Source: Paludibacteraceae bacterium (GTDB lineage: Bacteria > Bacteroidota > Bacteroidia > Bacteroidales > Paludibacteraceae). From it: a stretch of DNA of 64,000 nt. The DNA lies in contig JAKSKZ010000003.1 of NCBI GenBank assembly GCA_024401475.1, positions 52,563-116,562 of the forward strand. The letters run 5' to 3'. The notes beneath the pieces are model-generated. The model saw only the letters and a list, made by a program, of their open reading frames with translations, was not told the origin of the DNA and ran no database searches. How positions within the stretch are numbered: position 1 is the first letter of the stretch; the number at the start of each line of letters is the position of its first letter. This document shows, one piece after another, positions 1 through 9,120 of this stretch. Both the position numbers and the translations under genes were made by a program.

Positions 1-1413
1 TTCGAAGCTGGATTCATGGCCTTATCGACCATTATTTCAGCCTTTTACGAAGAAGACGACCTAAAAGCACTCTTGATATCCACAGGGCTCACAACTTCCG
101 TAGCCTCTTTTCTTTTCTTCTGTTTGAGAGACAAAGAAAATGCAAAGAACTATCAATTAAAAAAGAGGGAGGGGTATTTCATCGTGGCTTTTGTGTGGGT
201 GCTCTTTTCTATTTTCGGAACATTCCCGTTTTACTTAAGTGGGTACATCCCCGAATACACCAACGCATTTTTCGAAACGATTTCCGGCTATACCACTACA
301 GGGGCCACCATTCTCACAGACATTGAAGCTTTGCCTCATGGCCTTCAATTTTGGAGGTGCATCACCCAATGGCAGGGAGGAATGGGTATCATCGTACTCT
401 CTTTGGCCGTCATGCCGATATTCGGCATCGGAGGAATGCAGATGTATGCAGCCGAGGTGCCAGGACCAACCAAGGACAAACTACGTCCACGAGTAACCCA
501 AACCGCCAAGCTACTTTGGAGCCTCTATGCTTCTATCACACTGATTGAGGCCATTCTGCTTTTCATCGCAGGCATGAATCCTTTCGATGCGTTTTGTCAC
601 GCATGCACAACCATTGCCACAGGAGGCTACTCCACGAAAAACGCAAGCATCGCTTACTGGGATTCGCCATTCATCGATTACATCATCACAACATTCATGA
701 TCATTGCCGCAATAAACTATACGTTGCTCTATACGGCTTTGAAAGGCAACATGAAGAAATTCATTCACAACGAGGAGATTAAATACTATCTGATCATCGG
801 CTTCGTAATTGCGGCCATCATCGTCGGCTACAACTTTGTGCGAGAAGGTAGTTTTTCCGAAGAGGACGTCAGAGTCTCTATCTTCTCATCCTTCTCTTTG
901 ATGACAGGTACGGGATTTGCACTCTCCGACCACACCACATGGGCGCCATTCCTCTCTATACTAATGATCATCATCATGTCATTCGGAGGTTGTGCGGGAT
1001 CTTCTTGCGGAGGTATCAAAACCGTGAGAATTGTGCTACTAATCAAAAATAGCTATTTCGAGTTCAAGCGTCTGCTCCACCCTAACGCGGTCATTCCTGT
1101 GAAATTCAACAATAAAGTAGTGCCACCGACCATCATCACCAACGTGTTGGCGTTTATCGTACTTTATGCCATCACCATTTTGGCCGGCATACTCATATTC
1201 CTCTTTATTGGCGTCGAACCGGAGGAAGCTATCGGAGCCGCAATCACTAGTGTTTCCAATGTCGGTCCAGGCTTAGGAGAATCAGGGCCTGCTGGAAACT
1301 TCGCCCATTTCCCTGTAGCAGCCAAATGGGTAATGTCTTTCTTTATGCTCGCAGGCCGTTTGGACATTTTCACCGTGCTATTCATCCTTTCGCCATCTTT
1401 TTGGAGACGATAA
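1..1413 (+). CDS. trkH: TrkH family potassium uptake protein (5' partial)
   Basis: Membrane subunit of a Trk/Ktr-type K+ uptake system. The reading frame is open from base 1 (F-E-A-G-F before the first ATG at 16), and TrkH proteins normally carry another membrane segment before this point, so the start lies outside the window. Numbered from the ATG at 16, the four selectivity-filter loops typical of the SKT superfamily are visible: SGYTTTGATIL (90-100), TIATGGYS (199-206), MTGTGFA (296-302) and SNVGPGLG (414-421), each in a strongly hydrophobic context with paired membrane helices. The C-terminus GRLDIFTVLF is typical of the family. The regulatory TrkA partner is probably upstream, outside the window. 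A hairpin that could end transcription follows. Confidence 0.93.
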   Translation, partial: FEAGFMALSTIISAFYEEDDLKALLISTGLTTSVASFLFFCLRDKENAKNYQLKKREGYFIVAFVWVLFSIFGTFPFYLSGYIPEYTNAFFETISGYTTTGATILTDIEALPHGLQFWRCITQWQGGMGIIVLSLAVMPIFGIGGMQMYAAEVPGPTKDKLRPRVTQTAKLLWSLYASITLIEAILLFIAGMNPFDAFCHACTTIATGGYSTKNASIAYWDSPFIDYIITTFMIIAAINYTLLYTALKGNMKKFIHNEEIKYYLIIGFVIAAIIVGYNFVREGSFSEEDVRVSIFSSFSLMTGTGFALSDHTTWAPFLSILMIIIMSFGGCAGSSCGGIKTVRIVLLIKNSYFEFKRLLHPNAVIPVKFNNKVVPPTIITNVLAFIVLYAITILAGILIFLFIGVEPEEAIGAAITSVSNVGPGLGESGPAGNFAHFPVAAKWVMSFFMLAGRLDIFTVLFILSPSFWRR

Positions 1414-1429
1414 ACAAATTTTTCACGTC

Positions 1430-1464
1430 AAACTCACTTTTGCACACTATGAGCAAGTGAGTTT
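1430..1464 (+). terminator. probable terminator after trkH
   Basis: Ten-base perfect inverted repeat (AAACTCACTT / AAGTGAGTTT) around a 15-base loop, followed by a T-rich stretch (TTAGTTTTTG). It sits 17 bases after the trkH stop and before the next gene. Confidence 0.6.
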
Positions 1465-1510
1465 GGCTTAGTTTTTGTTTCAATCAGGAAAAAGATTTTA
1501 AAGTAGTATT

Positions 1511-1927
1511 ATGCGTTTAAAACTATTCTTCATTCTATTAGCGTTGACTAGCATACTTTCATCATGCAGTTCCGACCACGACCACGACATGTACGGGTAC
1601 AATACATACCCCTATCCATATTACAACAATCGCCCATACTATTACTACAATGGCGTTTATTATGAAGACCCTTACCACACACACCCATACGCATGGGACA
1701 ACAAGCACTTCTATTCAGCACGCATAGAGTGGAAAGGTTCCAACTTTGGATACGCAGTCGTTTTGAGAGAGAATCCCTATATGGGCATGATTTGCAGGCC
1801 CACAAACCTTCTCCAACCATTCACCCACGATTGCGAAGTAATGGTCCGATTCAATTGGTTGGGCGAAGAGAACAACAATGGTCTCATTATCCCGATTATA
1901 GAGATAATTGACATGCATTATAGATAA
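1511..1927 (+). CDS. small Tyr/His-rich lipoprotein, unknown function
   Basis: 138-residue protein with a clear lipoprotein signal: a charged start, a hydrophobic core and the lipobox LSSC (cysteine at about residue 19). A His/Asp cluster (DHDHDMYG) and a tyrosine/proline-rich stretch follow, then a more ordinary C-terminal part. The signal predicts anchoring in the inner or outer membrane. I do not recognise the family. The His/Asp cluster could bind metal, but nothing else supports that. The gene stands alone between two terminators. Confidence 0.75.
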   Translation: MRLKLFFILLALTSILSSCSSDHDHDMYGYNTYPYPYYNNRPYYYYNGVYYEDPYHTHPYAWDNKHFYSARIEWKGSNFGYAVVLRENPYMGMICRPTNLLQPFTHDCEVMVRFNWLGEENNNGLIIPIIEIIDMHYR

Positions 1928-1972
1928 AAAGTGATTCAAAGTTGCATTCCAAGGCAAGTAAACATAAAAAAC

Positions 1973-2000
1973 AAGGCGGGTTTTAACAACTCGCCTTTTT
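1973..2000 (+). terminator. rho-independent terminator
   Basis: Stem AAGGCGGGTT / AACTCGCCTT (one G-U pair) with a short loop, running into TTTTT. It lies between the lipoprotein gene and the TtcA-like gene. Confidence 0.85.
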
Positions 2001-2018
2001 CATAAAAAGAACTGAATT

Positions 2019-2771
2019 ATGACAGCGGAAGAGAAAAAGGAGGCAAAACTAATCTATTCACTCCAAAGAAAACTAAGGAAAACCATAGACACCTATGGAC
2101 TTATCAAGGAAGGAGACAAGATATTGATTGGATTATCCGGAGGCAAAGACTCGCTCGCTCTCGTCGAGCTTTTGGGCGAACGACAGAAAATTTTCAAGCC
2201 TCGTTTCTCGGTCATTGCCGCACATATCTCTGTCAGCAACATCGGTTATCAATCAGACTGCGACTACCTAAAAGAACATTGCGAGAAACATGGTGTGACA
2301 TTTGTCCACCACACAACATCATTTGACGACAGTACGGACAAAAGGAAATCGCATTGTTTTCTCTGCTCATGGTATCGCAGAAAAGCATTGTTCGACTTGG
2401 CAAAGGAATTGGGTTGCAACAAGATTGCCTTAGGCCATCACCAAGACGACATTCTCCACACCCTCATCATGAACTTGCTGTACCAAGGCTCTTTTAGTAC
2501 AATGCCTCCATTGCTCAAAATGGATAAGTTCGACATGGAGATTATCCGTCCTCTTTCACTAATAAAAGAGAGCGAAATCAAAGAGTTGGAAAGCATAAGA
2601 CAATATAAAAAACAACACAAAAATTGCCCTTATGAGAAAGAAAGCAACCGCGACGACGTCAAGAAACTGATGGCAGAAATGGAAAGAATAGCACCAGAGA
2701 TGCGTAGCAGCATGTGGAACGCCATGACAAACATACAAACTGACTATCTACCCAAAAGAATTAAGAATTAA
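2019..2771 (+). CDS. ttcA: TtcA/TilS-family tRNA-modifying ATPase
   Basis: ATP-pyrophosphatase of the PP-loop family, closest in layout to TtcA, which makes 2-thiocytidine at tRNA position 32. Visible motifs: PP-loop SGGKDS (40-45), CFLC (C113, C116; the CxxC that holds an iron-sulfur cluster in TtcA), the GHHQDD motif (139-144), and a later NCPYEKES (C203) that could supply the third cysteine. Length (250) fits TtcA-like proteins. Bacteroidales carry several PP-loop paralogs, so the exact substrate base is inferred from the three-cysteine pattern, not proven. Monocistronic; a terminator lies just upstream. Confidence 0.82.
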   Translation: MTAEEKKEAKLIYSLQRKLRKTIDTYGLIKEGDKILIGLSGGKDSLALVELLGERQKIFKPRFSVIAAHISVSNIGYQSDCDYLKEHCEKHGVTFVHHTTSFDDSTDKRKSHCFLCSWYRRKALFDLAKELGCNKIALGHHQDDILHTLIMNLLYQGSFSTMPPLLKMDKFDMEIIRPLSLIKESEIKELESIRQYKKQHKNCPYEKESNRDDVKKLMAEMERIAPEMRSSMWNAMTNIQTDYLPKRIKN

Positions 2772-2871
2772 GAGGTGAAGAATTAAGATTTTCTCTCGAA
2801 CAACCCCACGCCCAGCGCAGAAAACACGACACTCAACAGTCTTGTCCGTCGGGATAAGGTCACTATTAGGC

Positions 2872-2906
2872 AAAAAAAAAGGAATTGAGAAACCCCAACC
2901 CCTTTT
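2872..2906 (-). terminator. rho-independent terminator of the small lipoprotein gene
   Basis: On the minus strand an 11-pair stem AAAAGGGGTTG / CAATTCCTTTT (two G-U pairs) runs into a long T tract (plus-strand A tract 2872-2880). It lies 21 bases after the stop of the lipoprotein gene at 2928-3167. Confidence 0.8.
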
Positions 2907-2927
2907 ATCTTTTCACTACTCTCGTAA

Positions 2928-3167
2928 TTACTTAACTGCCTCTTTTACAGTCTCAGCAGCCTCAGCAACAACAGCAGCAGCTGAATCTACAGAAGCAGCA
3001 GCAACTGAATCAACAACAACAGCAGCTGAGTCAACTACAGCAACAGCCTCCTCAACTATAGTTACTGAATCAGCAACTACGCCCTCAGCTGGCTTGTTAC
3101 AAGTGTTAGTACAAGAAACAAGTGCAAAAGCAGCACTTGCAGCGAAAAATAAAACTACTTTTTTCAT
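2928..3167 (-). CDS. small Ala/Val-rich lipoprotein
   Basis: 79 residues. Lipoprotein signal peptide (MKK, hydrophobic core, lipobox LVSC with Cys19), then an almost pure Ala/Val/Asp/Ser/Glu sequence with irregular VDSAA/VDSVA repeats. The low complexity makes the opposite strand open as well, but the signal peptide, the start placement, the promoter-like sequence upstream and a minus-strand terminator downstream all favour this strand. The C-terminal two thirds probably form one long helix or stay unstructured. Abundant small Lpp-like lipoproteins play structural envelope roles in other bacteria; for this one the role is unknown. Confidence 0.72.
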   Translation of the reverse strand: MKKVVLFFAASAAFALVSCTNTCNKPAEGVVADSVTIVEEAVAVVDSAAVVVDSVAAASVDSAAAVVAEAAETVKEAVK

Positions 3168-3225
3168 TTTTTAATAAAATAAATTAAACAACGTACCGTG
3201 TTTGTTTGTCTTTTTTAAGACGGCA

Positions 3226-3254
3226 CAAAATTAGATATTTTTTTGTACTCCAAA
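3226..3254 (-). promoter_or_regulatory. candidate Bacteroides-type promoter for the small lipoprotein
   Basis: On the minus strand TAATTTTG (matches TAnnTTTG, 3226-3233) is preceded by TTTG (3251-3254) at 17 bases, slightly shorter than the usual 19-21. It would start transcription about 50 bases before the ATG at 3167. The rest of 3255-3375 is AT-rich with no gene seen. Confidence 0.42.
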
Positions 3255-3375
3255 TCAATTAGCGAATGTATTTTAATAGTCCAAATGTAAAAAAAACATA
3301 AAAAGGGGCGTCTATTTTACATTTCCGCATTTTCATACACAATAAAGGCCTATCGAAGCACAAATTTTGGAAAGA

Positions 3376-3407
3376 ACAAAGGGCTTGACATTTGTCAAAC
3401 CCTTTGT
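3376..3407 (-). terminator. terminator after the acyl-CoA ligase
   Basis: Fifteen-base inverted repeat ACAAAGGGCTTGACA / TGTCAAACCCTTTGT (one G-U pair) with a two-base loop. On the minus strand it is followed by the T-rich TCTTTCC. It lies 70 bases beyond the stop of the ligase gene. Confidence 0.7.
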
Positions 3408-3477
3408 TTATGGACGATTCACGAAATTAGTTCAACACACGAACAACGTGAATACTATTTGCATATTCTTGTACAAA

Positions 3478-5148
3478 TTATAGACCTTCGTACAAATAAC
3501 GCTTAATATTTTTCTTTGCAGTCTTCTCAAATTCGTTAGGGAAGATGACGATCTTGTTAATAGCCTCGTAAGAAGCAAGCGTCTTGTTAATTGTCTTGCG
3601 ATTCTCCTCCATTATCACATCCAACTCCTCACGATTGACATTGCTTTCATCCATCGCAGCGAAGTCAGGATAAACCAAAGCCACCAACTTGGCATCTCTT
3701 GCAATAACCACACACTCTGAGATGAATGGCAAGTTGACCATCTTAGCCTCTATGGCCTCTGGATAGATATTTTGACCAGACGCACCCAAGATCATATTTT
3801 TGCAACGACCTTTCAAGAAGATGTGATTTTCACTATCCATAGTAGCCATATCACCCGTACGCAACCATTCACCATCAAACGCAGCTTGTGTCGCCTCCTC
3901 ATTCTTGTAATAACCAATCATCACGTTATCGCCACGGACCAAAAGCTCACCTGCGATATTAGCAGGATCCTCCGACATGATTTTAGCCTCCATATTAGAA
4001 AGCAAAATTCCTGCTGAAGCAATCTTATGCTCGTCCTTAGAACAATAACTAATAAGCGGAGCACATTCGGTCATTCCGTAACCTACAGTATAAGGGAACT
4101 TGATTTTTGCCAAGAACTCATCAACCTCTTTGTTTATAGCCGCTCCTCCCAAAACGATTTCGATGAAACGTCCGCCGAAAGCACTGTACAACTTGTTTCT
4201 TATCTCGGAATAAACCTTCTCGTTCAACGTCGGAATAGCCAAAGCTGTCTGTGTAGAAGTTTTTTCCAACAAAGGAAGAACCATGCTCTTATATACCTTT
4301 TCTACAATCAAAGGCACTGTAAAGATAACGTCCGGCTTAATCTCCTCAAAGGCCTTTAGCAATATCTTTGGTGAAGGAACCCTATTCAAGAATGTGATGT
4401 GAGAACCAGAAGTCACTTGAGCAAGGAAATCCAAAGTACATCCATATACATGGGCCAACGGCAAGAAGGTCAAAATCTTCTTTCTATCGCCCGTCTTACT
4501 TGTAATCTTTGTGTGATTGAAACAGAATTCGATATTTCCCATGAAATTAGTTCCGTTCAACATAACTCCCTTGCTGAAACCTGTCGATCCAGAAGTGTAG
4601 TTAAGTACCACCATCTCAGAATTGTCCTTGTCAATATACTTCACATCTTCCTTAGAGAATCCATTTGGATAACGGGCTGCAAAAAGAGCATCCAACTGCT
4701 TCATCACCTTTTGGATGCTTTCACCTGGACCCTGGTAGAGACATCTGAACTCCGTGATAGAGAAAATTCCTCTCAAATCAGAAACCTTGCTTTCATCAAT
4801 ATTTTCCCAAACATTGTCACTCAAGAAAAGAAATGTAGAATCCGAATGGTTGACAACGTGTTGAATGTCATCCGGATGAAAATCTTGCAAGATTGGCACT
4901 ATCACTGCGCCATAAGTCATAACGGCAATGAAAGTCATGGCCCACATCGGAGTATTCTTACCCACCAATGAAATGTGATCACCAGGCTTAATATTTAATT
5001 CCTCAAATAGGAGGTGTAATTTCGCCACCTCTTCTGCTACTTGCTTGTATGTGTAATCGGTTTTGGTGACATAGTCTGTCATTGCCAAATGATCCCAATT
5101 CTCTTTAAACGACTTCTCGAAAAGTTTAATGAAGTTTTCTTGTGCCAT
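3478..5148 (-). CDS. fadD: long-chain fatty acid-CoA ligase (AMP-forming)
   Basis: Activates fatty acids with ATP and CoA through an acyl-adenylate. ANL-superfamily signatures, numbered from the chosen start: phosphate loop YTSGSTGFSKG (184-194), adenine motif GYGMTECAP (356-364), then WLRTGDMATMD and the hinge GRCKNMI near the C-terminal domain. Length 556 fits the family. The frame stays open 15 codons further up, but the MAQENF start at 5148 follows an AT-rich leader and matches the usual N-terminus, so it is preferred. Single gene with its own terminator. Acyl length specificity cannot be read from the sequence. Confidence 0.9.
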   Translation of the reverse strand: MAQENFIKLFEKSFKENWDHLAMTDYVTKTDYTYKQVAEEVAKLHLLFEELNIKPGDHISLVGKNTPMWAMTFIAVMTYGAVIVPILQDFHPDDIQHVVNHSDSTFLFLSDNVWENIDESKVSDLRGIFSITEFRCLYQGPGESIQKVMKQLDALFAARYPNGFSKEDVKYIDKDNSEMVVLNYTSGSTGFSKGVMLNGTNFMGNIEFCFNHTKITSKTGDRKKILTFLPLAHVYGCTLDFLAQVTSGSHITFLNRVPSPKILLKAFEEIKPDVIFTVPLIVEKVYKSMVLPLLEKTSTQTALAIPTLNEKVYSEIRNKLYSAFGGRFIEIVLGGAAINKEVDEFLAKIKFPYTVGYGMTECAPLISYCSKDEHKIASAGILLSNMEAKIMSEDPANIAGELLVRGDNVMIGYYKNEEATQAAFDGEWLRTGDMATMDSENHIFLKGRCKNMILGASGQNIYPEAIEAKMVNLPFISECVVIARDAKLVALVYPDFAAMDESNVNREELDVIMEENRKTINKTLASYEAINKIVIFPNEFEKTAKKNIKRYLYEGL

Positions 5149-5392
5149 GCTTTTAGTTATAAAATTCGAGCAAAAATATAAAAAATTACACAAAAAGAAA
5201 AAAAATGTGCAATTTTCGAGGGTGAAGACTCTAAAAAAATAATTAACAAAGACAACCTTAGCTCCTCATAACTGTTCATTCTTATCCAATATCAACAATT
5301 TCGAATCGAAACCATGTTCACGAACATATAATTTTAGACATACAAATCTCCCCCTTTTTTCGTATATTGCAACAATTTAACCAACATTCGTC

Positions 5393-7360
5393 ATGGGAAA
5401 GCACACTAATAATTTGTTCAACGAAATATCATCGGGCAAAAGGATAATCCCTATGCTCTCGCTTTTTTTCACAGTAACACTCTCCGCCCAAGATTTGAAA
5501 AACTTTGATTTCAATTCGCTTGATGGTTGGACGATAGAAGGAGGCAGAGCCTCCACCGAAAACGGGAAACTGCACATCTATGCAGGGGAGAAAACGAAGG
5601 TTTCCCAAAAGACAAAAATTAGGCAAGGTAGCTACCTTGTCAAAGCGGAAACTCAATCGTCAGCAAGCGAAGGAACCTGCCTAATCTATGGCAAAGGCGA
5701 AGGCTACACCTCAGCCTCAACGGCAATTCCACAATCGGACCATTCGTTCAAAAAAGTCATTGTGAAAGGCGTGAAAAGCAATGATGGTTGGTTAGAAGTT
5801 GGCTTCGAGAACGACGGAACACACGATTTAGTTATCGACAACATACAAATCGAGCAAGAGCAAAAGCCGTTTGTTTTCGGTCAAGGCGGCGACATCACCG
5901 AACTAAACTATGTCCTCTCTTATGGCGGCAACTTTTTTGACGAAGAGGGCAACGAACTATACCAATCCTCCGACCCATTGGAAGTTAAGGCGAGAAACGT
6001 CATCCGTTTTCTCAAAGAGAAAGGCATGGACATGGTGCGCATCCGCCTAACGAACAAACCTGGCAAATCACAACCAGACAACACCAACACCTACTTTCTC
6101 CCAGAAGGGTTTCAAGACGAAAAGGATTGCTTGCTGCTTGCCGAACTTGCCCACGAGGCTGGCTTGAAGATACAATTCACGTTCAACTATTCTGACTACT
6201 GGTCGAACGGTGAACGTCAAAACATCCCTGCTGATTGGAAATCACAAATTGAGTGGATGAACGACAATAATGCCATCGTTCAGAAATTGTCACAACTATT
6301 GGGCGAATACACGAAACGTGTCATGCAAGAATTGGCAGAAAAGGACATCCACCCCGAATATGTTTCTTTAGGAAACGAAATAAACGGAGGCCTGCTCTTT
6401 CCCTACGGCTACTCCTACGACGTGAAAGCTAGTTTTGCCACTAAAGATATGCCCGAGGGTTATGCCAACTGGGGTGCCATAAAAAGTTTCATTAATGCTG
6501 GATATGAAGCTGTCAAGTCAGTCTCGCCTGAGTCAAAGGTGGTTATACACTTGGCAGACCAAACGGGAGATTTCAAAAAACACGGCTCCACGGTTGATTA
6601 TTACACCTATTCTTGGTTTTTCAGTACGTTGGAGAAAAACGGTGGAAAATACGATGTCATCGGAGCTTCTTACTACCCTTCTTGGAGTCAATCGACTGTT
6701 GACGATATGGTTGGCTATTGCAACAACCTCATCCGCAAATTCCACAAGGATATTCTCGTCATGGAGAGTGGCTACAACTGGAACAAAACTCGCAAAGACG
6801 GTTACGAAGGACAACTCAATCAAAACGCAGAAGAATACAAAAACAAATACCCAAGCACGCCCATTGGACAAAAAGGCTATCTCACAGAACTTATCAACGG
6901 ATTGAAACAGATAGGCGAAGGAACGGCCAACCAATGCGTAGGTTTGCTCTATTGGGACCCCGTCATGATTCATGTGGAAGACGAATGGGGCAATAACAAG
7001 ACTGGCTGGGCCCATTTCGTGAACTGGGACACGCCAGATGCCAACGTCGTAGAGAACACCACTCTTTTTGATTTTGAAGGGAAAGCACTTCCCGCCCTTG
7101 ACGTTTTCTACCAAAACCAATTCTGCAAAGAGGAGAAGACGACAGATAAAACTATTTGCCACGAGACTCCGAACTCACAACTCAACATCCTAAGCGTAGA
7201 GGGAGGATTGCTCATCCAAGCGGAAGAGGATCAAAACATCAGCATCTACAATCTCAACGGAGAGGGTACTTGGTTACGATTAACCAATCATGAGCAAAGA
7301 CTCGTTCACCTTCCTTCGGGAATATATGTGGTAAATGGAGAAAAGGTAAGAGTGAGATGA
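5393..7360 (+). CDS. GH53 endo-beta-1,4-galactanase, secreted
   Basis: Cleaves beta-1,4-galactan side chains of pectic arabinogalactan. Layout: signal peptide (hydrophobic MLSLFFTVTLSAQ, about 21-33), a beta-rich N-terminal region likely to be a carbohydrate-binding module (37-155), the GH53 barrel (about 160-590), and a short C-terminal beta domain (IYNLNGE ... LPSGIYVVNGEKVRVR) resembling a T9SS type A sorting tail. Family residues are present: acid/base Glu329 in LGNEINGG and nucleophile Glu458 in VMESGYNW. It stands alone, with no SusC/SusD neighbours in the window. M1 or M21 could be the start. Export through T9SS is inferred from the tail only. Confidence 0.9.
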   Translation: MGKHTNNLFNEISSGKRIIPMLSLFFTVTLSAQDLKNFDFNSLDGWTIEGGRASTENGKLHIYAGEKTKVSQKTKIRQGSYLVKAETQSSASEGTCLIYGKGEGYTSASTAIPQSDHSFKKVIVKGVKSNDGWLEVGFENDGTHDLVIDNIQIEQEQKPFVFGQGGDITELNYVLSYGGNFFDEEGNELYQSSDPLEVKARNVIRFLKEKGMDMVRIRLTNKPGKSQPDNTNTYFLPEGFQDEKDCLLLAELAHEAGLKIQFTFNYSDYWSNGERQNIPADWKSQIEWMNDNNAIVQKLSQLLGEYTKRVMQELAEKDIHPEYVSLGNEINGGLLFPYGYSYDVKASFATKDMPEGYANWGAIKSFINAGYEAVKSVSPESKVVIHLADQTGDFKKHGSTVDYYTYSWFFSTLEKNGGKYDVIGASYYPSWSQSTVDDMVGYCNNLIRKFHKDILVMESGYNWNKTRKDGYEGQLNQNAEEYKNKYPSTPIGQKGYLTELINGLKQIGEGTANQCVGLLYWDPVMIHVEDEWGNNKTGWAHFVNWDTPDANVVENTTLFDFEGKALPALDVFYQNQFCKEEKTTDKTICHETPNSQLNILSVEGGLLIQAEEDQNISIYNLNGEGTWLRLTNHEQRLVHLPSGIYVVNGEKVRVR

Positions 7361-7391
7361 CGCACGACGGTGGCATGGGCCACCACTAAAT

Positions 7392-8099
7392 TCACCTAAG
7401 GTGATTAACTTTTCTTACATCAGCAACCACCAACGTCTGGTCGGGGAAAACCGAAAAAGCGATGTCATAGCCTGCATATTCCACCTTATAGATACGATCT
7501 GAAGAACTATAGGCTGGACGAGGGTCATGAGAAAGAAAAGCAATAGCCCCTTCCCGCTTCTCTTCAGGCAATAGATTCAAAAGATTTTCAGGAAAGGTTA
7601 CGGTCAAGCTACGATTATCCGCCGAAGCCGTCCACCCAGCCTCAGCATCGAGGTGAGCATCCGTATAAGGCAGATAGGGCTTTACATCATAAATAGGCGT
7701 CTGATCCATCATATCTATTCCTGAAACATGCAACACCGTTCCTAAGGATGGCACCTGTTCTATCGAATCCAATTTGACACAAGACAAACCAATCGGATTA
7801 GGACGGAAGGGCGACCGCGTGGCAAATACGCCCAAGCGCGTATTTCCGCCCAAGCGTGGAGGACGAACCGTCGGAGACCAATCTTCTCGCTTGGCAGCCG
7901 AAAACTCCCACAACAGCCAAATATGCGAAAAACCTTCCAAACCACGGAACGCCTCTTCTCGCCTATATTCAGGCTCAAAAACAATAGTTCCCTTCAAAGC
8001 TTCGGACATGCCGCTTTGACGAGGCAGCCCAAACTTAGAAGGGAAATCTGTATAAATCTTGGCAATTACCTTAAACAACTGCTCCATACCTGCAGACAA
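7392..8099 (-). CDS. trmO: tRNA (N6-threonylcarbamoyladenosine-37) N6-methyltransferase TrmO
   Basis: TsaA/TrmO-family beta-barrel methyltransferase that adds a methyl group to t6A37 of some tRNAs. Family stretches visible: DFPSKFGLPRQSG near the N-terminus, RGLEGFSHIWLLWEF, and the signature RLGVFATRSPFRPNPIGLS followed by GIDMMDQTPIYDVKPYLPY. Length 235 fits TrmO with its small C-terminal domain. Last gene of a four-gene minus-strand operon; three bases separate it from the small acidic protein upstream. Either of the first two Met codons could be the start. Confidence 0.92.
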   Translation of the reverse strand: MSAGMEQLFKVIAKIYTDFPSKFGLPRQSGMSEALKGTIVFEPEYRREEAFRGLEGFSHIWLLWEFSAAKREDWSPTVRPPRLGGNTRLGVFATRSPFRPNPIGLSCVKLDSIEQVPSLGTVLHVSGIDMMDQTPIYDVKPYLPYTDAHLDAEAGWTASADNRSLTVTFPENLLNLLPEEKREGAIAFLSHDPRPAYSSSDRIYKVEYAGYDIAFSVFPDQTLVVADVRKVNHLR

Positions 8100-8102
8100 G
8101 CA

Positions 8103-8417
8103 TCAATATATGCCTTTGCTTTTGCCGTACTCGTATTCGCCATCGAGCACAGCCGCAATCATCTCATAAGAGATATCCTCCGAACGACCATCTTCAGCCA
8201 CCTTGTCTGAGACATAATTGATCATATCTTGTTCGTTGATTTCAACCTCGGCACTTGCCTCTTCATCCGAGAAGAAACCTTGCTCTTCGTAAAAGTCGTA
8301 AATCAAATCCAAAAGGTAATCAACGTCGTCTCTATTTACAGAGGTCTTCATCTCCTTCGGCAAATGCTTGATGATGAAGTCGATCAACTCGTTATCTATG
8401 AAATCTATATCTTCCAT
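8103..8417 (-). CDS. small acidic protein of unknown function
   Basis: 104 residues, strongly acidic (many Asp/Glu), predicted mostly helical, without signal peptide or membrane segment, hence cytosolic. I cannot assign a family. It is tightly packed between yggS (24 bases upstream) and trmO (3 bases downstream), so it is almost certainly translated and co-transcribed with them. Confidence 0.78.
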   Translation of the reverse strand: MEDIDFIDNELIDFIIKHLPKEMKTSVNRDDVDYLLDLIYDFYEEQGFFSDEEASAEVEINEQDMINYVSDKVAEDGRSEDISYEMIAAVLDGEYEYGKSKGIY

Positions 8418-8441
8418 ATAATAATCTATTTAAAGCTATTA

Positions 8442-9101
8442 TCAATATACCCTGTCACCAAAGATGTAACTTCCAATGCGAACCATTGTACTACCCTCTT
8501 CGACAGCAATTTTCCAATCGTTTGTCATACCCATGGACAAAGTGTCAACGGTGGCATCATACTTTTGTTGCATTTCTGCAAAAAAAGCCGCAATAGAAGC
8601 AAACTCCCGACGGACCTGCAAATCATTGTCCGTATGAGAGGCCATTCCCATCAAACCGCGCACATGGACATTGGGATATTTCGACAAGAGATCCTCAGCA
8701 TACAATTGGCGGACATCATCGAATGAAAAACCGAATTTGGTCTCCTCCTGCGCCACATGGAGTTCCAACAAGCAATCGATCACTCGTCCACATTTTTGGG
8801 CCTGCTTGTTAATCTCCTCCAACAAGCGAACGCTGTCCACGCTGTGAATCATCGACACGTATGGAGCGATATACTTCACTTTATTTGTCTGTAGATGGCC
8901 GATAAAATGCCACTCTATATCCTTCGGCAACTCCGCCTGTTTCTGAGACAACTCCTGTTCACGACTCTCGCCGAAAAGTCTTTGTCCTGCATCGTAAGCC
9001 TCTTGAATCAAAGAGGACGGATGAAACTTAGAGATGGCCAACAACTTGGTCGTTTCGGGCAATCTCCTGTTTATATATTCGATTTTTTCCGCTACGCTCA
9101 T
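8442..9101 (-). CDS. YggS/PLPBP-family pyridoxal phosphate homeostasis protein
   Basis: Single-domain PLP-binding barrel that buffers free pyridoxal phosphate. The PLP lysine lies in LLAISKFHP; further family stretches are EWHFIGHLQTNKVKYI, IHSVDSVRL, LMGMASHTDN, LSMGMTNDWKIAVEEGSTMVRIG and the closing FGDR. Length (219) is normal. Second gene of the operon starting at the DUF4494 gene; 19 bases separate the two. No catalytic activity is expected for this family. Confidence 0.93.
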   Translation of the reverse strand: MSVAEKIEYINRRLPETTKLLAISKFHPSSLIQEAYDAGQRLFGESREQELSQKQAELPKDIEWHFIGHLQTNKVKYIAPYVSMIHSVDSVRLLEEINKQAQKCGRVIDCLLELHVAQEETKFGFSFDDVRQLYAEDLLSKYPNVHVRGLMGMASHTDNDLQVRREFASIAAFFAEMQQKYDATVDTLSMGMTNDWKIAVEEGSTMVRIGSYIFGDRVY

Positions 9102-9120
9102 CTCTTCTTTTCTAATTTAA

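Noticed and set aside
2842..3174. 110-codon plus-strand frame rich in Thr/Ser/Ala
   Set aside because: Mirror of the low-complexity lipoprotein gene on the minus strand, which has a signal peptide, a promoter-like element and a terminator.
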